This document shows positions 22,851-35,000 of a stretch of 64,000 nucleotides of DNA, piece after piece (position 1 is the stretch's first letter; each line of letters begins with the position of its first letter). The position numbers were made by a program, and so were the translations under genes. The notes under the pieces were generated by a model that made no database searches, was not told the DNA's origin, and was given only the letters and a program-made list of their open reading frames with translations. The DNA comes from Leptodontidium sp. MPI-SDFR-AT-0119. Its lineage: Eukaryota; Ascomycota; Leotiomycetes; Helotiales; Leptodontidiaceae. Where the stretch lies: the NCBI GenBank assembly GCA_020726505.1, contig JAHLEZ010000003.1, positions 3,968,001 to 4,032,000 on the forward strand, read 5' to 3'.

Positions 22851-24433
22851 TCAATGTTTCGCTATCGATAATCTCAATGCCCGCTCAATGGCTTCCTTCC
22901 TGATTCCCGGTCCAGACCCAATGCAAGAAGCAGCTGTCACCAGAAATCTCATCAACCTATCCAAGTGCAAGGTAACCTCGATGAGACTTTCGGGGGTTAC
23001 AGGTGAACAGAGTTCGTTTCTTAGGCTGTGTCGAGCTGCACTGCTTTTGGCGTGGGGCTCGTGCAATGATCCCGATACCACGGATTGCTCCTGATTCCAT
23101 GTAGACAGCGACGGATCCATTCTTACGAACGCTGGAGCTTGATGTTTTTCGACCTCTGTCATTGCTTCACCCGATACCAGAAGCTCATTGTCTAGATAGT
23201 CGATTGCAATTGGCAACGATGGCACAATCCTTGACCGTTGAATCTCCTCCGTGAATATGGCATTTGCATCGTGTGTCCAGATGTCTCTAAGATTGCCTTC
23301 TGGGATAGCGAACTGGAGGACTCCACCCTGCCCACCACTCCCTAAAAAGAACCCCTTTTCCTCTAGGAACTCCTGTACGTCGATCGGTTCCAGCCACTCG
23401 CCTTGGAAGTCCTGTAAATTCGTGCGAAGTCTCGTTCTTGTTCGGCCATGAACCAATTGCTGAGGTTCTAGTTTCCCAGACCGAGGCACCAGAAAGCCGT
23501 CACTCCCTTCGATTGAGCGATACATACCGATAGATCCGAATATAACGGATTGCTCTGGATCTTCGTGTATGTTCTCAAAGTTAGTCGTTCTAGCTCGTAA
23601 GCATTGCGCACGAAGCTGGTCAACAGTCACCCATGTGAGGTGGATAGACAGCGCCGGATGAAGATCATCAACGGTCGTGTCCGGAGAAGTCAGAAGTTGG
23701 ACGCCCTGCTCTGAACAGAGCTGAAGGAGCAATGCTGTGAACCAAGTCCGTCGCTCAATTTCCTGGGGCCTAGCAGCTAGGTTCTGCTGCTGCGTGGCTG
23801 TCCTAAGAGAAGAGTCTATTATTGATCTGGGATTTGGTCTGCTTAGGATTGTCGAGTCGTTTGAGGGTGCTGAGGTTGTACCGATGCTAGAAACCTGCGA
23901 CGTTGCATTTGGCAACCTCTCTTCGCCAACAGGTTCCTTGGAAACACGAGTATTGGTTGCTGTGCTATTCCTGTCCATTAGCATCCCTCCGCTATCGCTC
24001 GCCAGCAATTCCTGAAAAGGCCCTTCCGAGTGTGCTTCTCGAACAGCTGAAGCGATATCCAGAGCAGTTCTACTGATCTCCAGCACAATTTTGGGGGGAA
24101 GATTGTCTTCTCCGATCACTAGATTCTGAAATCTCGTGAATGAGTTTGTCGTTTGTTCCAAGGCATGTTCAAGCCTTGCTACTCTTGCTTTCAGGCCATC
24201 CACTTTCGTGTCTCTACGATTTCGATATGCTCTCTGAGCAAGCCTGACTCGCTCCTTCCGTATCTACTGAAAATCAGCAAAAGATAGGGGTTCCAGCGGG
24301 CGTTGATTTCTACCGCAATTCCGTCATCTAGTGATATTAAATTTGAATTTGACTCTATGCGCGGGCGTCCACGTTTACGCTCCAGCCGCACATGACGTTG
24401 AAGTCCGATCGAGTCCTGGGGCGATGAGGCCAT
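22851..24433 (-). CDS. bZIP transcription factor
   Basis: Exons 24433-24314 and 24263-22851 (50-bp intron) give 510 residues. Residues 41 onward read IRKERVRLAQRAYRNRRD, the fungal bZIP basic region of the RxxQRAYRxR type, followed by heptad leucine/valine positions in VDGLKARVARLEHALEQ. The first exon holds a basic KRGRPR patch (AT-hook-like). The rest is long and poorly conserved, with segments such as RRTWFTALLLQLCSEQGVQLL and LRAQCLR, as in fungal bZIP proteins with an uncharacterised C-terminal domain. Acts in the nucleus as a dimer; targets unknown. The intron acceptor used is the second AG (CAGTAG), because the first would place a stop in frame. Confidence 0.88.
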
Positions 24434-24980
24434 CGAGAGATGTCAGTATCGGGAGATAGAGGGAGGGTGTCTGAGACTGAATGGGCTTCTGATCACCGAT
24501 GTCCGAAACAAATTATTGAAAGATTTGAACGAATTGTTCTTAGTTGAGGGAAGAAATGCAGCGAAGTTGAAGTCGACGTTTGGGGAGATAATTTAAAGAC
24601 AGCTGACAAATGCCTCGCTTGATAATTACCCGCACTCCGCATAGCCAAGATAAAATCCATGTACTGTCTACATGACTCAAGACAGCAGCTGCAATGGGCA
24701 AACCTGCGTTAGCCCAGAGGCACCAGCAATGCTCTGAGTGTTCCGTAACTCGATTGTTTGAAGATGGGAGACATGTTTACTCGAGGTCTAAATTGATTTA
24801 AAGTTGCAAGATAAGCTTATTCCTTGTAATAACGCTAGTATAAGAGAATATTAATCAACGAGGTGTGGTTTACCGATTAACGTGGTCTTCGGGTCGGACT
24901 TTGGAACGTGGCTAATATCGCATCTATTAATATTGTGAGTGACTTGAGCTCAAACTGGTAACTGAAAACTGACTCGTTCT
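24434..24980. promoter_or_regulatory. Upstream region of the bZIP gene
   Basis: No gene seen. AT-rich, presumably the bZIP promoter; the MFS relic begins at its far end. Confidence 0.4.
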
Positions 24981-24984
24981 GTGA

Positions 24985-25765
24985 CTAGGCCCCTATAATC
25001 TCTGGATATATTATCGTACTTGGGCTGGCGCTGGAGCTTTTGGCTTCTTGCTATCACATACGGTGGATGTCTCACTATGCCACGAAGACATAGCTGGCGG
25101 CTCGCAGGTGCTGTTTTACTGTCAGTCATTTTCTTCCTCCCAGAAAACAAGTTCGATCGCTCGGAATCAACCTTGGCGGTCGACTCATCATCAGCAATCA
25201 TCACGATAATATTCCTAGAACAAAGTCCGGGAAGTCAGAGAAGGCCGACCGGTGGAACTAAACGAAACTTTAGGCACGACTGAAGAAAGAATTCCATTGT
25301 ACAGACGCATCCTAAGACTCAGAGCCTTCAAGATCGGAGCCTAGTCACGCGTAATTCCTAGCCTCGTAGCACCTCTGCTCTTACTCCGTGCCCCAGAAAC
25401 TGTTTGGTCATGCGCCATGTGGTCCGTCGTCTACTCTTGGTTGATCATCTCAGACATTTGCCGCACCTCCTTACAGCCTGAACAGCATCCAAGTCGGCAT
25501 TTTCTTCGGCTGCGCTCCATTAGTCGGTGCAGTTTTGGGAACCTTCTTTTCTGGTGTCATGTTAGATTATATTGCGAAGCACATGTCGATCCGCAACAAT
25601 GGGATTTACGAACCGGAATCTCGTCTACTTGTTATGGTACCTAGGGAATTGCTGGGGCACCTTCTGCATTGACCGCCAGTACATGTTACGAGCCTGGAGG
25701 CACGGGTCTGTGGTCTACAGGCGGTTTCGCGAGGCACTTTCAGGCTTAGAAAATACAAAGTAGGC
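24985..25765 (+). pseudogene. Decayed MFS transporter fragment
   Basis: Plus-strand reading shows GWRWSFWLLAITYGGC and FFLPEN, as in the mid-section of 12-TM MFS drug/polyamine transporters. After stops and frame changes come APETVWSCAMWSVVYSWLI and, in another frame, IQVGIFFGCAPLVGAVLGTF and RNNGIYEPESRL, a well-known cytoplasmic-loop motif of that family. The N-terminal half and the last helices are missing. It is a pseudogene next to a bZIP regulator. Borders are approximate. Confidence 0.75.
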
Positions 25766-25973
25766 GGGTTCACGCTTAAATATATCAACGAATGCTTAAT
25801 CGTTTTGCTTTATTATTGAAATATACGATAAAAAAGAAGCATATTTGTCTTTTTAGTAACTAGATTTTTGAATTGTTATTTTGTGTAAGAATTGTTTTTT
25901 TTTTTTTTTTCATTTGGCTGTGAAATGCCCTGTAGCGCACGAACCCGTGCCTGTGCGCTTGTTACGAAGTTAG

Positions 25974-26287
25974 TCATTCATCTGAAAGTGTGCCGTCTGC
26001 CGCGGCCTTCAATGCTACCACTTCGTTTTGCGCCGCATTAGTAATAAAGTGAAGTACCTTTGCGTTGGTTGCTACAGATGGAGTATTATCGCTTGTGTTT
26101 CCTCCCTTGCTCTCGCCTGTCCCGGAAGCATTTCCAGAGCATTTAGTGTATAGACTGATTAGTTTCCGTCGACTTTGATAGATAGTCTTGCCGTCTTCTG
26201 AGATGCAAAGTACCTTCCCGGATGTTTCGTAGGGAACCAATGTTGGAACTGCTGTCGAAGCTGATATGACGGTGAGAATCGCCGGCT

Positions 26288-26321
<34 letters not shown>

Positions 26322-26387
26322 GGGAATTGAATCATGATTGAAAGTCGTGGGCATGAAGCAGAGATGGCTGAGGAAAGAATAAATCAT
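25974..26387 (-). CDS. Possible small secreted protein, N-terminus disturbed by a poly-proline/poly-G tract
   Basis: The open frame gives 137 residues with a run of about 13 prolines encoded by the 42-bp G run (read as C). Immediately after it comes AILTVISASTAVPTLVP, which looks like the core and cleavage end of a signal peptide. The mature part reads YETSGKVLCISEDGKTIYQSRRKLISLYTKC and then a Gly/Ser/Thr-rich linker. A signal peptide placed behind poly-Pro is odd, so the run may be an assembly artefact or expansion inside the leader of a small secreted protein. A second ATG just before the run (MIQF) lies in another frame and would give a more natural leader if the run had a different length. 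No family recognised. Low confidence that this frame is expressed as drawn. Confidence 0.4.
26289..26330. repeat. 42-bp uninterrupted G homopolymer
   Basis: G repeats 42 times between GGCT and TGGGAATTG. Such a pure run is exceptional for a genome and lies inside the possible secreted-protein frame. It is either a real poly-G tract (G-quadruplex prone) or an artefact of sequencing or gap filling. Confidence 0.95.
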
Positions 26388-26514
26388 AAAGCTCTGGGCG
26401 AAAACGCTCTCGGAGGGGATACCTGCTTCCTCGTATACTGAGAGAATGCGACTGAGCGCTGCTGGAGAGAGAAAGGAACGAGAGATGCAACTGTGGCATA
26501 TAAATGGCGGTCAT

Positions 26515-27265
26515 CTTGAGAAAATTGAGAAAAGTCTCATGGCACGAATAACCTCAGCATCTCCGTGCGTTCGAAGCTTCATCCGGAGGCATAGATTTCA
26601 AGAAACCAAAACGTTGTGAGAAATCATAAAGACTGAAATGAGACCATTATGCGCCCTAGGTCACGCCTCCAAGATCCTTGAAGAAGAATATGAGCCACTC
26701 AGGGGGAGGTTGTGAACACAACAATCCATGGCAGTTTGGAATCTTTATGACCTATTCGGGTCGTGGTTTCAATGTTTTGTCGCGACCCCTTACTGTTCTG
26801 TAACTTCACCTCCGTCTCGGGTTACGGTCGGTTCATCCTTACTGGGGTCGCCAACACCCTGTCTTCCACAGCCCCCCAGCATGCCAGAAATTCAAGAACT
26901 CATGGCCCGATCGTCTCGGTGTCATTTGACAGGCTATCTGACGCTTGCAGCATGCCAAGCTCTCATTCCTAAGTTCTGCGACAAGCCACTACGCTGGCCA
27001 ACATCAATAGCACTTATTGATTCCAAACTCTGAGACAGCGTTCCACGACCAGCGGCCCAGTCCGGTGAGAAATTTGGTTATTCATGATAATGAGGAAGTA
27101 CTCGAGGAGGTATTTAATCATGTTGAAGAAGCAAGAGTTTCTTCGATCTCAAATTAGAGCTAATCGCATCTTTTCATTTCATCACCTATTTTATAATTTC
27201 AATCGTTCATTCACTCATTCACTCACTCATTCATTCATTCATTCACAATCCCAAGCACTCTCGGA
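26515..27265. other. Intergenic region with (ATTC)n leader
   Basis: No gene seen. The last part is the promoter/leader of the secreted-protein gene at 27266, ending in an ATTC/ACTC microsatellite at 27208-27245. Confidence 0.5.
27208..27245. repeat. ATTC/ACTC microsatellite
   Basis: Imperfect tetranucleotide array (ATTC with ACTC variants) directly upstream of the ATG at 27266, so in the 5' leader of the secreted-protein gene. Confidence 0.85.
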
Positions 27266-28231
27266 ATGTTATTTTCAACTCTTGCCCTCTTCGTTCTTGG
27301 TTCAGCTGGTCTGATCGATGGCGCTGCGGTAGCTCCTAATCTGGGATATGGAGGAGATCGAGAAGCAAAGTTTCAAGGAATTCAAGACCGGCAGAACAGA
27401 CAGAAACCTGATCAAACATGTCTAGCAGCCAATGCACTCCAAACAGCGAGTGCAAAGACGGGCCAAGAGGCTGGAACAGACGGCATTAAGGCTGGTCAAG
27501 CTCCTTCAGCAACGTAAGTCAATTGTTTTTAACAAAGAATGTTCGCTAATCGGGAGTCCAACAGTGATAATGCCAACTTTATCAACTTCTGTTCGGGTCA
27601 ACCTATAACGAACGGCCAGCAGATTACAGCTGGATCATGTAACGGAATTCCAATGGGCAAGATCCCTGCTTCCAAGAACATGATCTCAGCCATGATCACC
27701 AACCCACAAATTGGCGATAAAGTCCCAGCAGATACGACATTCAACATTTCCGTCCAAACCGCTCATCTTAACGCAGGTTTCTTCGTTAACCCGACCACAA
27801 ACTACTACACCGCACCGCAGGATCTGGATAATAATGGCGACATTATTGGCCATTGCCACGTTACGGTTCAAGACATTGGTACCCTTAAATCTACGACCCC
27901 TCCCGATCCATCCACCTTTGCTTTCTTCAAGGGCATTGATGATGCCGGAGACGGCAATGGTCTCCTCCAAGCCACTGTTACCGATGGCCTCCCGGCTGGT
28001 GTCTACCGCGTCTGCACCATGATTGCTGCAAGGAATCACCAACCGGTCAACATGCCTGTCGCTCAACGAGGTGCTCAGGATGACTGCACGAAGTTTGAAG
28101 TCGTTGCCGCCAGCGGTGGTGATGCGGGCAATTCTGGCAAGGGCAAGAAGAATGCGGGGAACGCAAATAATGGGAAGATGGCTACAGGAAAGGTTGACGG
28201 CAAAGCTCAAGATGAAGGTTCAGCACGGTAG
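27266..28231 (+). CDS. Conserved fungal secreted protein (often misnamed ribosomal protein S17-like)
   Basis: Exons 27266-27513 and 27565-28231 (51-bp intron, phase 2) give 304 residues. A signal peptide (MLFSTLALFVLGSAGLIDGA) is followed by DQTCLAANALQTASAKTG, then NFINFCSGQPITNGQQ, GSCNGIPMGKIPASKNMIS, FNISVQTAHLNAGFF, DIIGHCHVTVQDIG, FAFFKGIDDAGDGNGLLQA, GVYRVCTMIAARNHQPVNMPVAQRGAQDDC and a Gly/Lys/Asn-rich tail. These blocks are typical of a widespread Pezizomycotina secreted family with conserved cysteines that databases sometimes label ribosomal protein S17, wrongly given the signal peptide. Function is unknown; cell-wall or extracellular localisation is inferred. The start is chosen for the signal peptide. 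Confidence 0.88.
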
Positions 28232-29124
28232 TGATGTTATATAAGGCGCTTTGAACCCTTCTGTTGGAACATCAGGCTCTCTGTTGTCGGTTTATTCTTT
28301 TGTGTCAATATTATTTATTGGTTGATATTCATACTCTTCCTCCTGTCTTCCGCGCCATCTTAGTCTCCTGCTTTATTATTAATGCTGTCCTGGTAGCTTG
28401 TCGTGAAAGCTGAGAGAGTATCCAGGCCTGTGTACCTTAGGTAGAGTTTGCGTTTGATTCTAGAATTCTTAACAAGGGTCCGACTAAGCAAGATTTGGAC
28501 CCATAGATGTGTCCTGTCCGTTAAGTCGGACGTGATGTATCCTAGGAGTGTCTAACCTCGGAAAGAGACTTGCATCTGTTTATGCGTAGGATAATGCATA
28601 GAACTTGGGTGGATAATTGAGGAAGACCTGAATAGGAGAGAATTCCGTGGCGCCACTGCCGGTATCTAACACAAGGAGACATATTTCGTCGTCTTTCGGT
28701 GGGATCATTGAGATGCTGATGACGAAACAGAGGAATCCAAATGTCCGAGGGGCTCCAGGGAGTATATGTTTCGCCACGTCCACCGAGATATGTGGATGTA
28801 CAAAGATCTACCTCGGTCAACCTATGTGGATTCAATCTTTGATGCTAACCGGAAGCTCGTGTTGAAATTCCTTCTTAGTGTACTATTTGATGGCGTATTA
28901 GAACTCTCCTCACATTTGCTCACAGCGTCGACTTGTAACACGACAGGAAACCAAATTTGGTCTATGGGCTCAAAGCGATATAGGATGAACATTGAGTGTA
29001 GGTTTATGCTAATATGGTCTCCCCATCACGCTCTCATTTGCTCACAGACGATTAGAAAACGGTTGGCAAATCTGAGACCTTGCTGAACGCAAAATTTAAA
29101 GGATGAACAGAATCTGCAGGTCAC
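28232..29124. other. Intergenic region with a possible HET-domain relic
   Basis: No intact gene seen. A possible relic lies at 28580-28783 on the minus strand and is listed separately. Confidence 0.45.
28580..28783 (-). pseudogene. Possible truncated HET (heterokaryon-incompatibility) domain start
   Basis: Minus-strand reading shows ICLLVLDTGSGATEFSPIQ and then PPKFYALSYA, which resembles the beginning of HET domains (I-LL-L-PG-...-YEALSYVWG). The frame stops right after ALSYA and no further HET blocks follow. Weak: it rests on a short motif. Confidence 0.3.
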
Positions 29125-30978
29125 TCAGTGACAAAATACACAGTAACCTGTCCAATCGCTGTCCCAGCCGGGATCAAGATAAGGAATGGGGAATCCCCCA
29201 AGATCAAACTCGACATTCGGCATTCTCGCAACCTCCCCACTCCCCGTCTCGTCGCCATTGAATGTCATCCCTGTCTCATATAGAGTCCCATTTGCAACTT
29301 TCATCTCTCGAAAGCTCAAAATCCCCGTGAAAGCAGCAGCAGGATCCAAAGACTTGAAACTAGCTTGAAATCCCCACCCAATGAGTAGAAACGTAGCTTG
29401 TGCTGTAGAAGGGTTGTCGAGTTGAATGACAATGCCACCTCCCGGCGAAGTGGTAGGTGCAAATCCGAATGCGCGACCCAGAGTGATTTCCCAGTTTCCC
29501 ATCTGGACAATAGTCGTATTGGCGGGGTCGGCACTTATATCATTTGGATCATCGAAGTAAAACCCAACCATCTTTTCCGGGGCCTCCTGCGCTTTCAGTA
29601 GTATTTCTGAAACGTCTTTGATCAGGCCATAAGTACGGCCCAGGGCTGAGATAGAGGGGTCTAATGTGTCAATCCCGAATAACGACGCGCCGATGGCTTG
29701 ATGCGCCCCGATTGCGTTCCAGATACGGCGAACGCCATAATCGTCTTGCCGCTGCTCTGGAACGAAGCGTGGGTAGTTTCTGTGGCCGTAGACTTCATGT
29801 GTGCCATTGTAATCGCCGTTGTAGACATCTGCTGAGAGGATATCGAGTGAAGGCGCGAAAATTTGCCAAACGTCCCTAGGCGGTAGAATTAGCCAATCCC
29901 AGGCACAGCAACGCTATAAAGAGACGACCTAATCTTGTTGCAGGGTTATAGGTAGGACTGGAGCGAGTGCTTACAAAACTTCGCTTAGAGCTCCACCGGA
30001 TGGAAAGACGTCACCAGGCGTGCGAGCTGGCACACCTGGCGGCATCTTCACACCATTGAAGTTAGCATACAGTGGCAACGAATATTCTTTCTTTCCAGCC
30101 TCTGCAACGGTGTTCAGATAACCTGCGATACTATACGCCATGAAAAGCTCATCTGTGTAAGTACTATTGCCAAACATCGCCTCCCATCCGGTATTTAATA
30201 CATCAGTCGTGGGCATCCAGGTCTTTGCAAGGGACGTTCTCATATCGACATGCAGGTTCTCCCATTCGTCGCGCAAGAATTGTATAAACACGTCCGGAAC
30301 TGGAGAGGTGAAGACTGCGTCGGCTTCTGAGCTGCGATCGCGCGAATCACCAATAATGCCGGACTCATTTTCTACTTGTACCATCAGCACTGTGAAGTGT
30401 CCCTCATCGAGTTGTTTGAGATGTGCCATGAAAGCCGAGAAGGCTTTTGCATCTGCAGAGACAGTTTCTGGGCTGAAAGTAGACAGAGCGTCGGCTGTAA
30501 TTATGCCTGTGGTCGAATTGATCTTGGCTCGTGGGAACCGGGTTGTGTTGATCTTGACCCATGGAGGCACGTATGTCGAAAGGGCTATGTCAAGTGAGCA
30601 AGTCGTTTCCTCCACCCTTTTCTAAACTCCCACGCTTTCTTCTATCTTGAGGAACGTACCATTTTTGTAAGCACCAAACCACAGCACGATCAAATACATA
30701 TCATGTATCCTTGCATCCTGGACAATTTGATCGAATTCTGAGAAGTCAAACGTCCCTTCCGTCTGTTCGAACTGTTCCCAACCGAAACCAACAAGCAGAG
30801 TATTAATGTTCATACCAGCGAGTTTCTTCCACTGCGTCGCCATGTATTTCGCGGAAGTGGGCGACGAGTTATGCACCTGGGCTCCCCGAACGAGGAATGG
30901 CGACCCATTGACTATCAGTTGTTTCGTGCTACCGTTTGGTACGGCGAGGAGGTGGGGGATTTGAGAGCTCGTGGACAT
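29125..30978 (-). CDS. GH35-type beta-galactosidase with DUF5597-like C-terminus
   Basis: Exons 30978-30660, 30584-29975 and 29875-29125 give 559 residues. Seen: LIVNGSPFLVRGAQVHNSSP at the barrel start, WFGAYKNALSTYVPPWVK across intron 1, the acid/base Glu (about 180) in MVQVENESG and the likely nucleophile Glu (about 350) in FVPEQRQDDYGVRRIW, followed by AIGASLFGIDTL. The last ~150 residues (IVQMGNWEITLGRAFGF, GGGIVIQLDNP) match the beta-sandwich DUF5597 that accompanies fungal GH35/GH42-like enzymes. It hydrolyses terminal beta-galactosides. The chosen ATG gives no signal peptide, so it may be intracellular or an upstream exon may be missing. It is divergent from the rhamnosidase pseudogene, as part of a carbohydrate island. 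Confidence 0.9.
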
Positions 30979-32071
30979 GGCGGCTCGCTTACTGAAGCTG
31001 TTGACAAGCTGTGTGGACGGACAGAAGCCAGAGCCAGACAATAGCTAGGCTGAGGAAAGGCCTCCGCACAGAAATTGAGGGGACCATTTTTGCTTGCTTG
31101 CTTGCTTGCTTGCTCGCTATTTTTGAAAACAGTTGCCTTTGTGATGATGGTAAGCAATTCATTTGAAATGCAAGTAGGAATCATAGTATATATGCACTTT
31201 TGTTCGTAGTATACGAGAGGATACGAAGTACGACAGACATTCTCTACCTACATTGGAGAGTATGATTTTCGCGGGTAAGTTACAGCCGAGGGAGGGTCTT
31301 AACAGGGCTGGCTGTTAAGCTAATAAAAAGGCCCTCTCGGCCCACGAGAGGAGAGGAACATAAGTAAATAGGTAGTACTCTTTGACCCAACAGCCGCACC
31401 TATCAAACCTCTGCCCTTACCTTGTTCACTGGATCACGCCAAGGTAATCAAGTGGGGACGGTGGTCCTGCACGGCCCCAAGGAAAATGCGGGGTGAGCGA
31501 ACCTACCTACTTAGGTAAGTACCTAAAAAGGTAGCTGATGTTAATAGCCCGTCTCAGCCAGGCACAATTGTAAACTTTCACGTACTAGATAACTAAACAA
31601 TTCAAAAAAATGAATGAAAAGGATCTGTGGTTATTTTTGAATATACTTCCGTTTTTTTTTGCCGAATTCGACTTGCGTAAGGTTAAGATATAAAGTGTTG
31701 CTCACCTTGGATTTAGTATTCTCACTTATCAAAATCGGTCAGGTTTTTCTCCGACGGAAAGCTTAGGTACCTACCTAGGTTACCTAGGTATGTTCATCCC
31801 TGCAGGTGCACGTCGTATGTCGTATCTCATTGCAAAACCCTCGTATAGTCGTATCTTCGCACTTGGAAGGTAGTAGGAATTTGTACCTGTTATTCTGTGG
31901 ACTTTATCGCGTTAATGTCTTCTGCCTTCCCCCTCTGTCTTTGACCTCGTCTACAACACCTGTGCCATGAGTATCGTAACCTTTGTTTGAACTCCGACTG
32001 CTGCTTGTCTGAATTCAACTTGTTTATCGACTTATTCGGCTCATAAAAGAGTTCTACTGTTGCCGAGAACC
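30979..32071. promoter_or_regulatory. Divergent promoter region between GH35 gene and rhamnosidase relic
   Basis: No gene seen. It includes (TTGC)6 at 31090-31113 close to the GH35 start and several ACCTACCTA/TAGGTACCTA palindromic clusters (about 31500-31540 and 31765-31795), a common feature of some fungal intergenic DNA. Confidence 0.5.
31090..31113. repeat. (TTGC)6 microsatellite
   Basis: Six perfect TTGC units, about 110 bp upstream of the GH35 start codon. Confidence 0.9.
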
Positions 32072-35000
32072 ATGAAGCTCTTGAAGGTACTTATTTACCA
32101 TTTCTTCATCTATCTGCCTATGCCTTGGGAGTTATTTAAACGGCGATGAAAATATACTGAACAGCCTATCCCACAGATGTTCATCATAGTCCTAGGGCTA
32201 CCAAAAGCATTAAGTCTCGCTGGAGCCAAGCTGACATGCCAAAAAGAAACGCAGCCGCGATCTACAGGAGATCAAATTGGATCGTTTTCATTGCCAGGTG
32301 CATCGTCCAGGCCAAAGTTTAGATTCTGGTAGGCGCAATGCACCGTACAATTGCTTGATGCTGATCAAATATAAGGCTTCCAGATGCCAGTGTTGATCTT
32401 GAATGGCTAGCTGGGGACATCAAACAGTTAGCTGCAATTGGAGCTGGCGGGGTTGAATTCAACAACCACTTCAACGTATGTCATACTCGAACCTCAGCTT
32501 AGATTGATTAACCAACACGTCATCAGTATGGCAGCCAAATTGCAAAACCACAATCAGACTGGAGTGATTACGGCTTTGGAACAGAAGCTTACAATCGGGT
32601 TCTGAAAACTGCTCTCGAAGCGGCAAAAGAGCGCAATCTACTTTTTGACCTCGCGATGGGACCAGAGTCAGAACAAGACGTTCCTGCTAAAATTGACAAC
32701 CGTAAGTTGCCCGCCTAGCTTCGCAATTTTTGCCCTTGAGCTAACTGCTACCTTCTGCAGCTGGGCTGGCTTATGACCTCGTGACTATACTCTTCCCCCC
32801 AAAACGAGAACACCTCCTAAATTTTGTGAGGTCTCCTATCAAGCAATTGTGCCTCCAGGATGCGGTTTTCAGGGACTGATTCCTGGTTGGGGCACGACAG
32901 GTCGGACTTTAGTCTCTGTCACTACCGCTACGATTCTGAATTCCACCTTCTTCAGCATTCCAAAGTTCATTGTCGGAATTCAGATCGGGTTTGAGAACTA
33001 CACTGAGCATTATGTCGAAGCAGATAGTATTCACGATGTCACACATTTGGTGAATTCAAGCGGAACCTTGTCGCTAAATTTTCCAGTTTCTGGAACGGGA
33101 AACTCAACAAGGCATGTTGTCTATGCATCGTATTACCAGCTGTCTGGCGCCCGAGCTTGTATCCCTGGTAAACAGCCGCAAAGCTTCCTACAGAATGGAT
33201 CCTTTGCTGTGGATCATTTCTCTCCAGAAGGCGCGAAAGTCACGACGGATTTTCTTGAGAAATATGTGCTAGTGAATGGTGTTTGAGAGCTTATGCAAGA
33301 AACAGGGAAATACAGTAGGCTCTCCCGCATTCCTCTTCCCCTGTGCCTTTTCTGAATATATTATATAGTTTGGGAAGATAGTGTTGAGGTCCCAAGCGCC
33401 TTGTACTGGACTCCACAACTCAGCAAGACTTTCAAATCAATGCACAAATATAGTGTTGGTGCCAACATCATGCTACTCTCGTATGGAAATGGACTCCAAT
33501 TTGATACAGAATATCTAGAGAGATTCTTCTCGGACAAGCCCGAGCTTGGCCAAGGATACATTTCAGATTATCGCGCCACGCTTACACGTCTAATGACCAC
33601 ATACTTGGATTACATCAACAGTTGGTCCCATGCGTATCTTGGCCTGGAGTTTTCCGCACAGCCAGGCTACGGAATTCCTGTCGATATGGTACTATTCCTT
33701 TAGTGAATGATATAGCCATATAGTTAATTAACTTTGTAGCTCGAGTTGATACCCTATGTAGATGTCCCAGAGGACGAGTCCCTCAATTTCCATAGCAATA
33801 TTGGTAAGACCATACACCACCCGATTTTGATATACTGTCATAACTTGTAACTGATTTATTACCATATAGACAGCTATCGTCAATTCTCGGGACCTGCAAA
33901 TCTTGCTGGGAAACGAGTGATTTCAAACGAAATGGGCGCCGTCCGATTTTCAGCATACCGCCAAACACTGCCTTCTTTGATCAACCTTGTTAAGAAGGCT
34001 TATGCTGGTGGAAACAATCAGATGGTCTTCCATGGTGCATCATACTCTCACCATTTTCCAAACACAACGGTCTGTTACAACTCCGCTGAAAGTAAATACG
34101 CCCATTTACAGCTACTAACAACCATCAAAGTGGCCTGGATACACTCCTTTTAGCTATACTTTCGCAGAAACGCATTCAAGGCATCAACCAGCATGGGAAC
34201 ATTGATACGCAGATTACATCGACTTCGTTGCTCGAAACAACTTTGTACTGCAATCAGGTGTCCCAAAGCGTGATATTGTCATATGGAACAAGCAAAGCGG
34301 ACAGAACTTCTCCCTTCCCGCCATATACAGTTCTCTCGACTTAGTCAATGCTGGTTCGTCTTGATTTCCTGTGCTTTAAATAATACCTTTGTTTTCTAGC
34401 AACGCCACTCTCACGAAATGCTCACACATCCTCCAACAGGTTATAGTTATGACTATTTGTCCCCGAACAATTTTATCTTGGAGCAGGCCATGGTTGGAAA
34501 CGGGATTCTCGCACCTGACGGCCCTGCCTATAAAGCTTTGATTATCCCGCAATCCGCTGGCCCTGACAGTGGATGGATTGCGAGCTGTTTATCGCTTCGC
34601 AACATCTGGATTGAAGGTCATTCTCGCAGGTGGTATGCCCACACATGTTGCATCCTTATGCGGACTCACCGAAGCTCAGGAGATTTACAGAAATCTAAGC
34701 CTACTTCCGACTGTTCATCATGTACCCGACGGACCGCTCGCCTCGGTACTCGCATCTCTTGGGGTGGAGCCAATGGCGAGGGTATCTTCCAATTCTCCAT
34801 GGTATACAGTCTGGCGGGATACTGTCGGCCAAGAAGATTAGTACGTCTTTGTGTACAATGATGGCAACAGTAGCGAGGGTTCAATTGCATTCTTGAACAC
34901 GAGAACGCCTTACCTGCTTGACGCATGGACGGGAAAGAAAATGCCGATTCTCAATTACACGGTTTCACTTTGACCGGACGAACATATTCTTGCGCCTTGC

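Noticed and set aside
27266..28231. Ribosomal protein S17 label for the secreted protein
   Set aside because: A signal peptide and extracellular-type cysteines are incompatible with a ribosomal protein; the label is a known database carry-over.
31500..31800. TAGGTACCTA clusters as a possible CRISPR-like or operator array
   Set aside because: Irregular spacing without distinct spacers; a simple repeat style common in fungal intergenic DNA.
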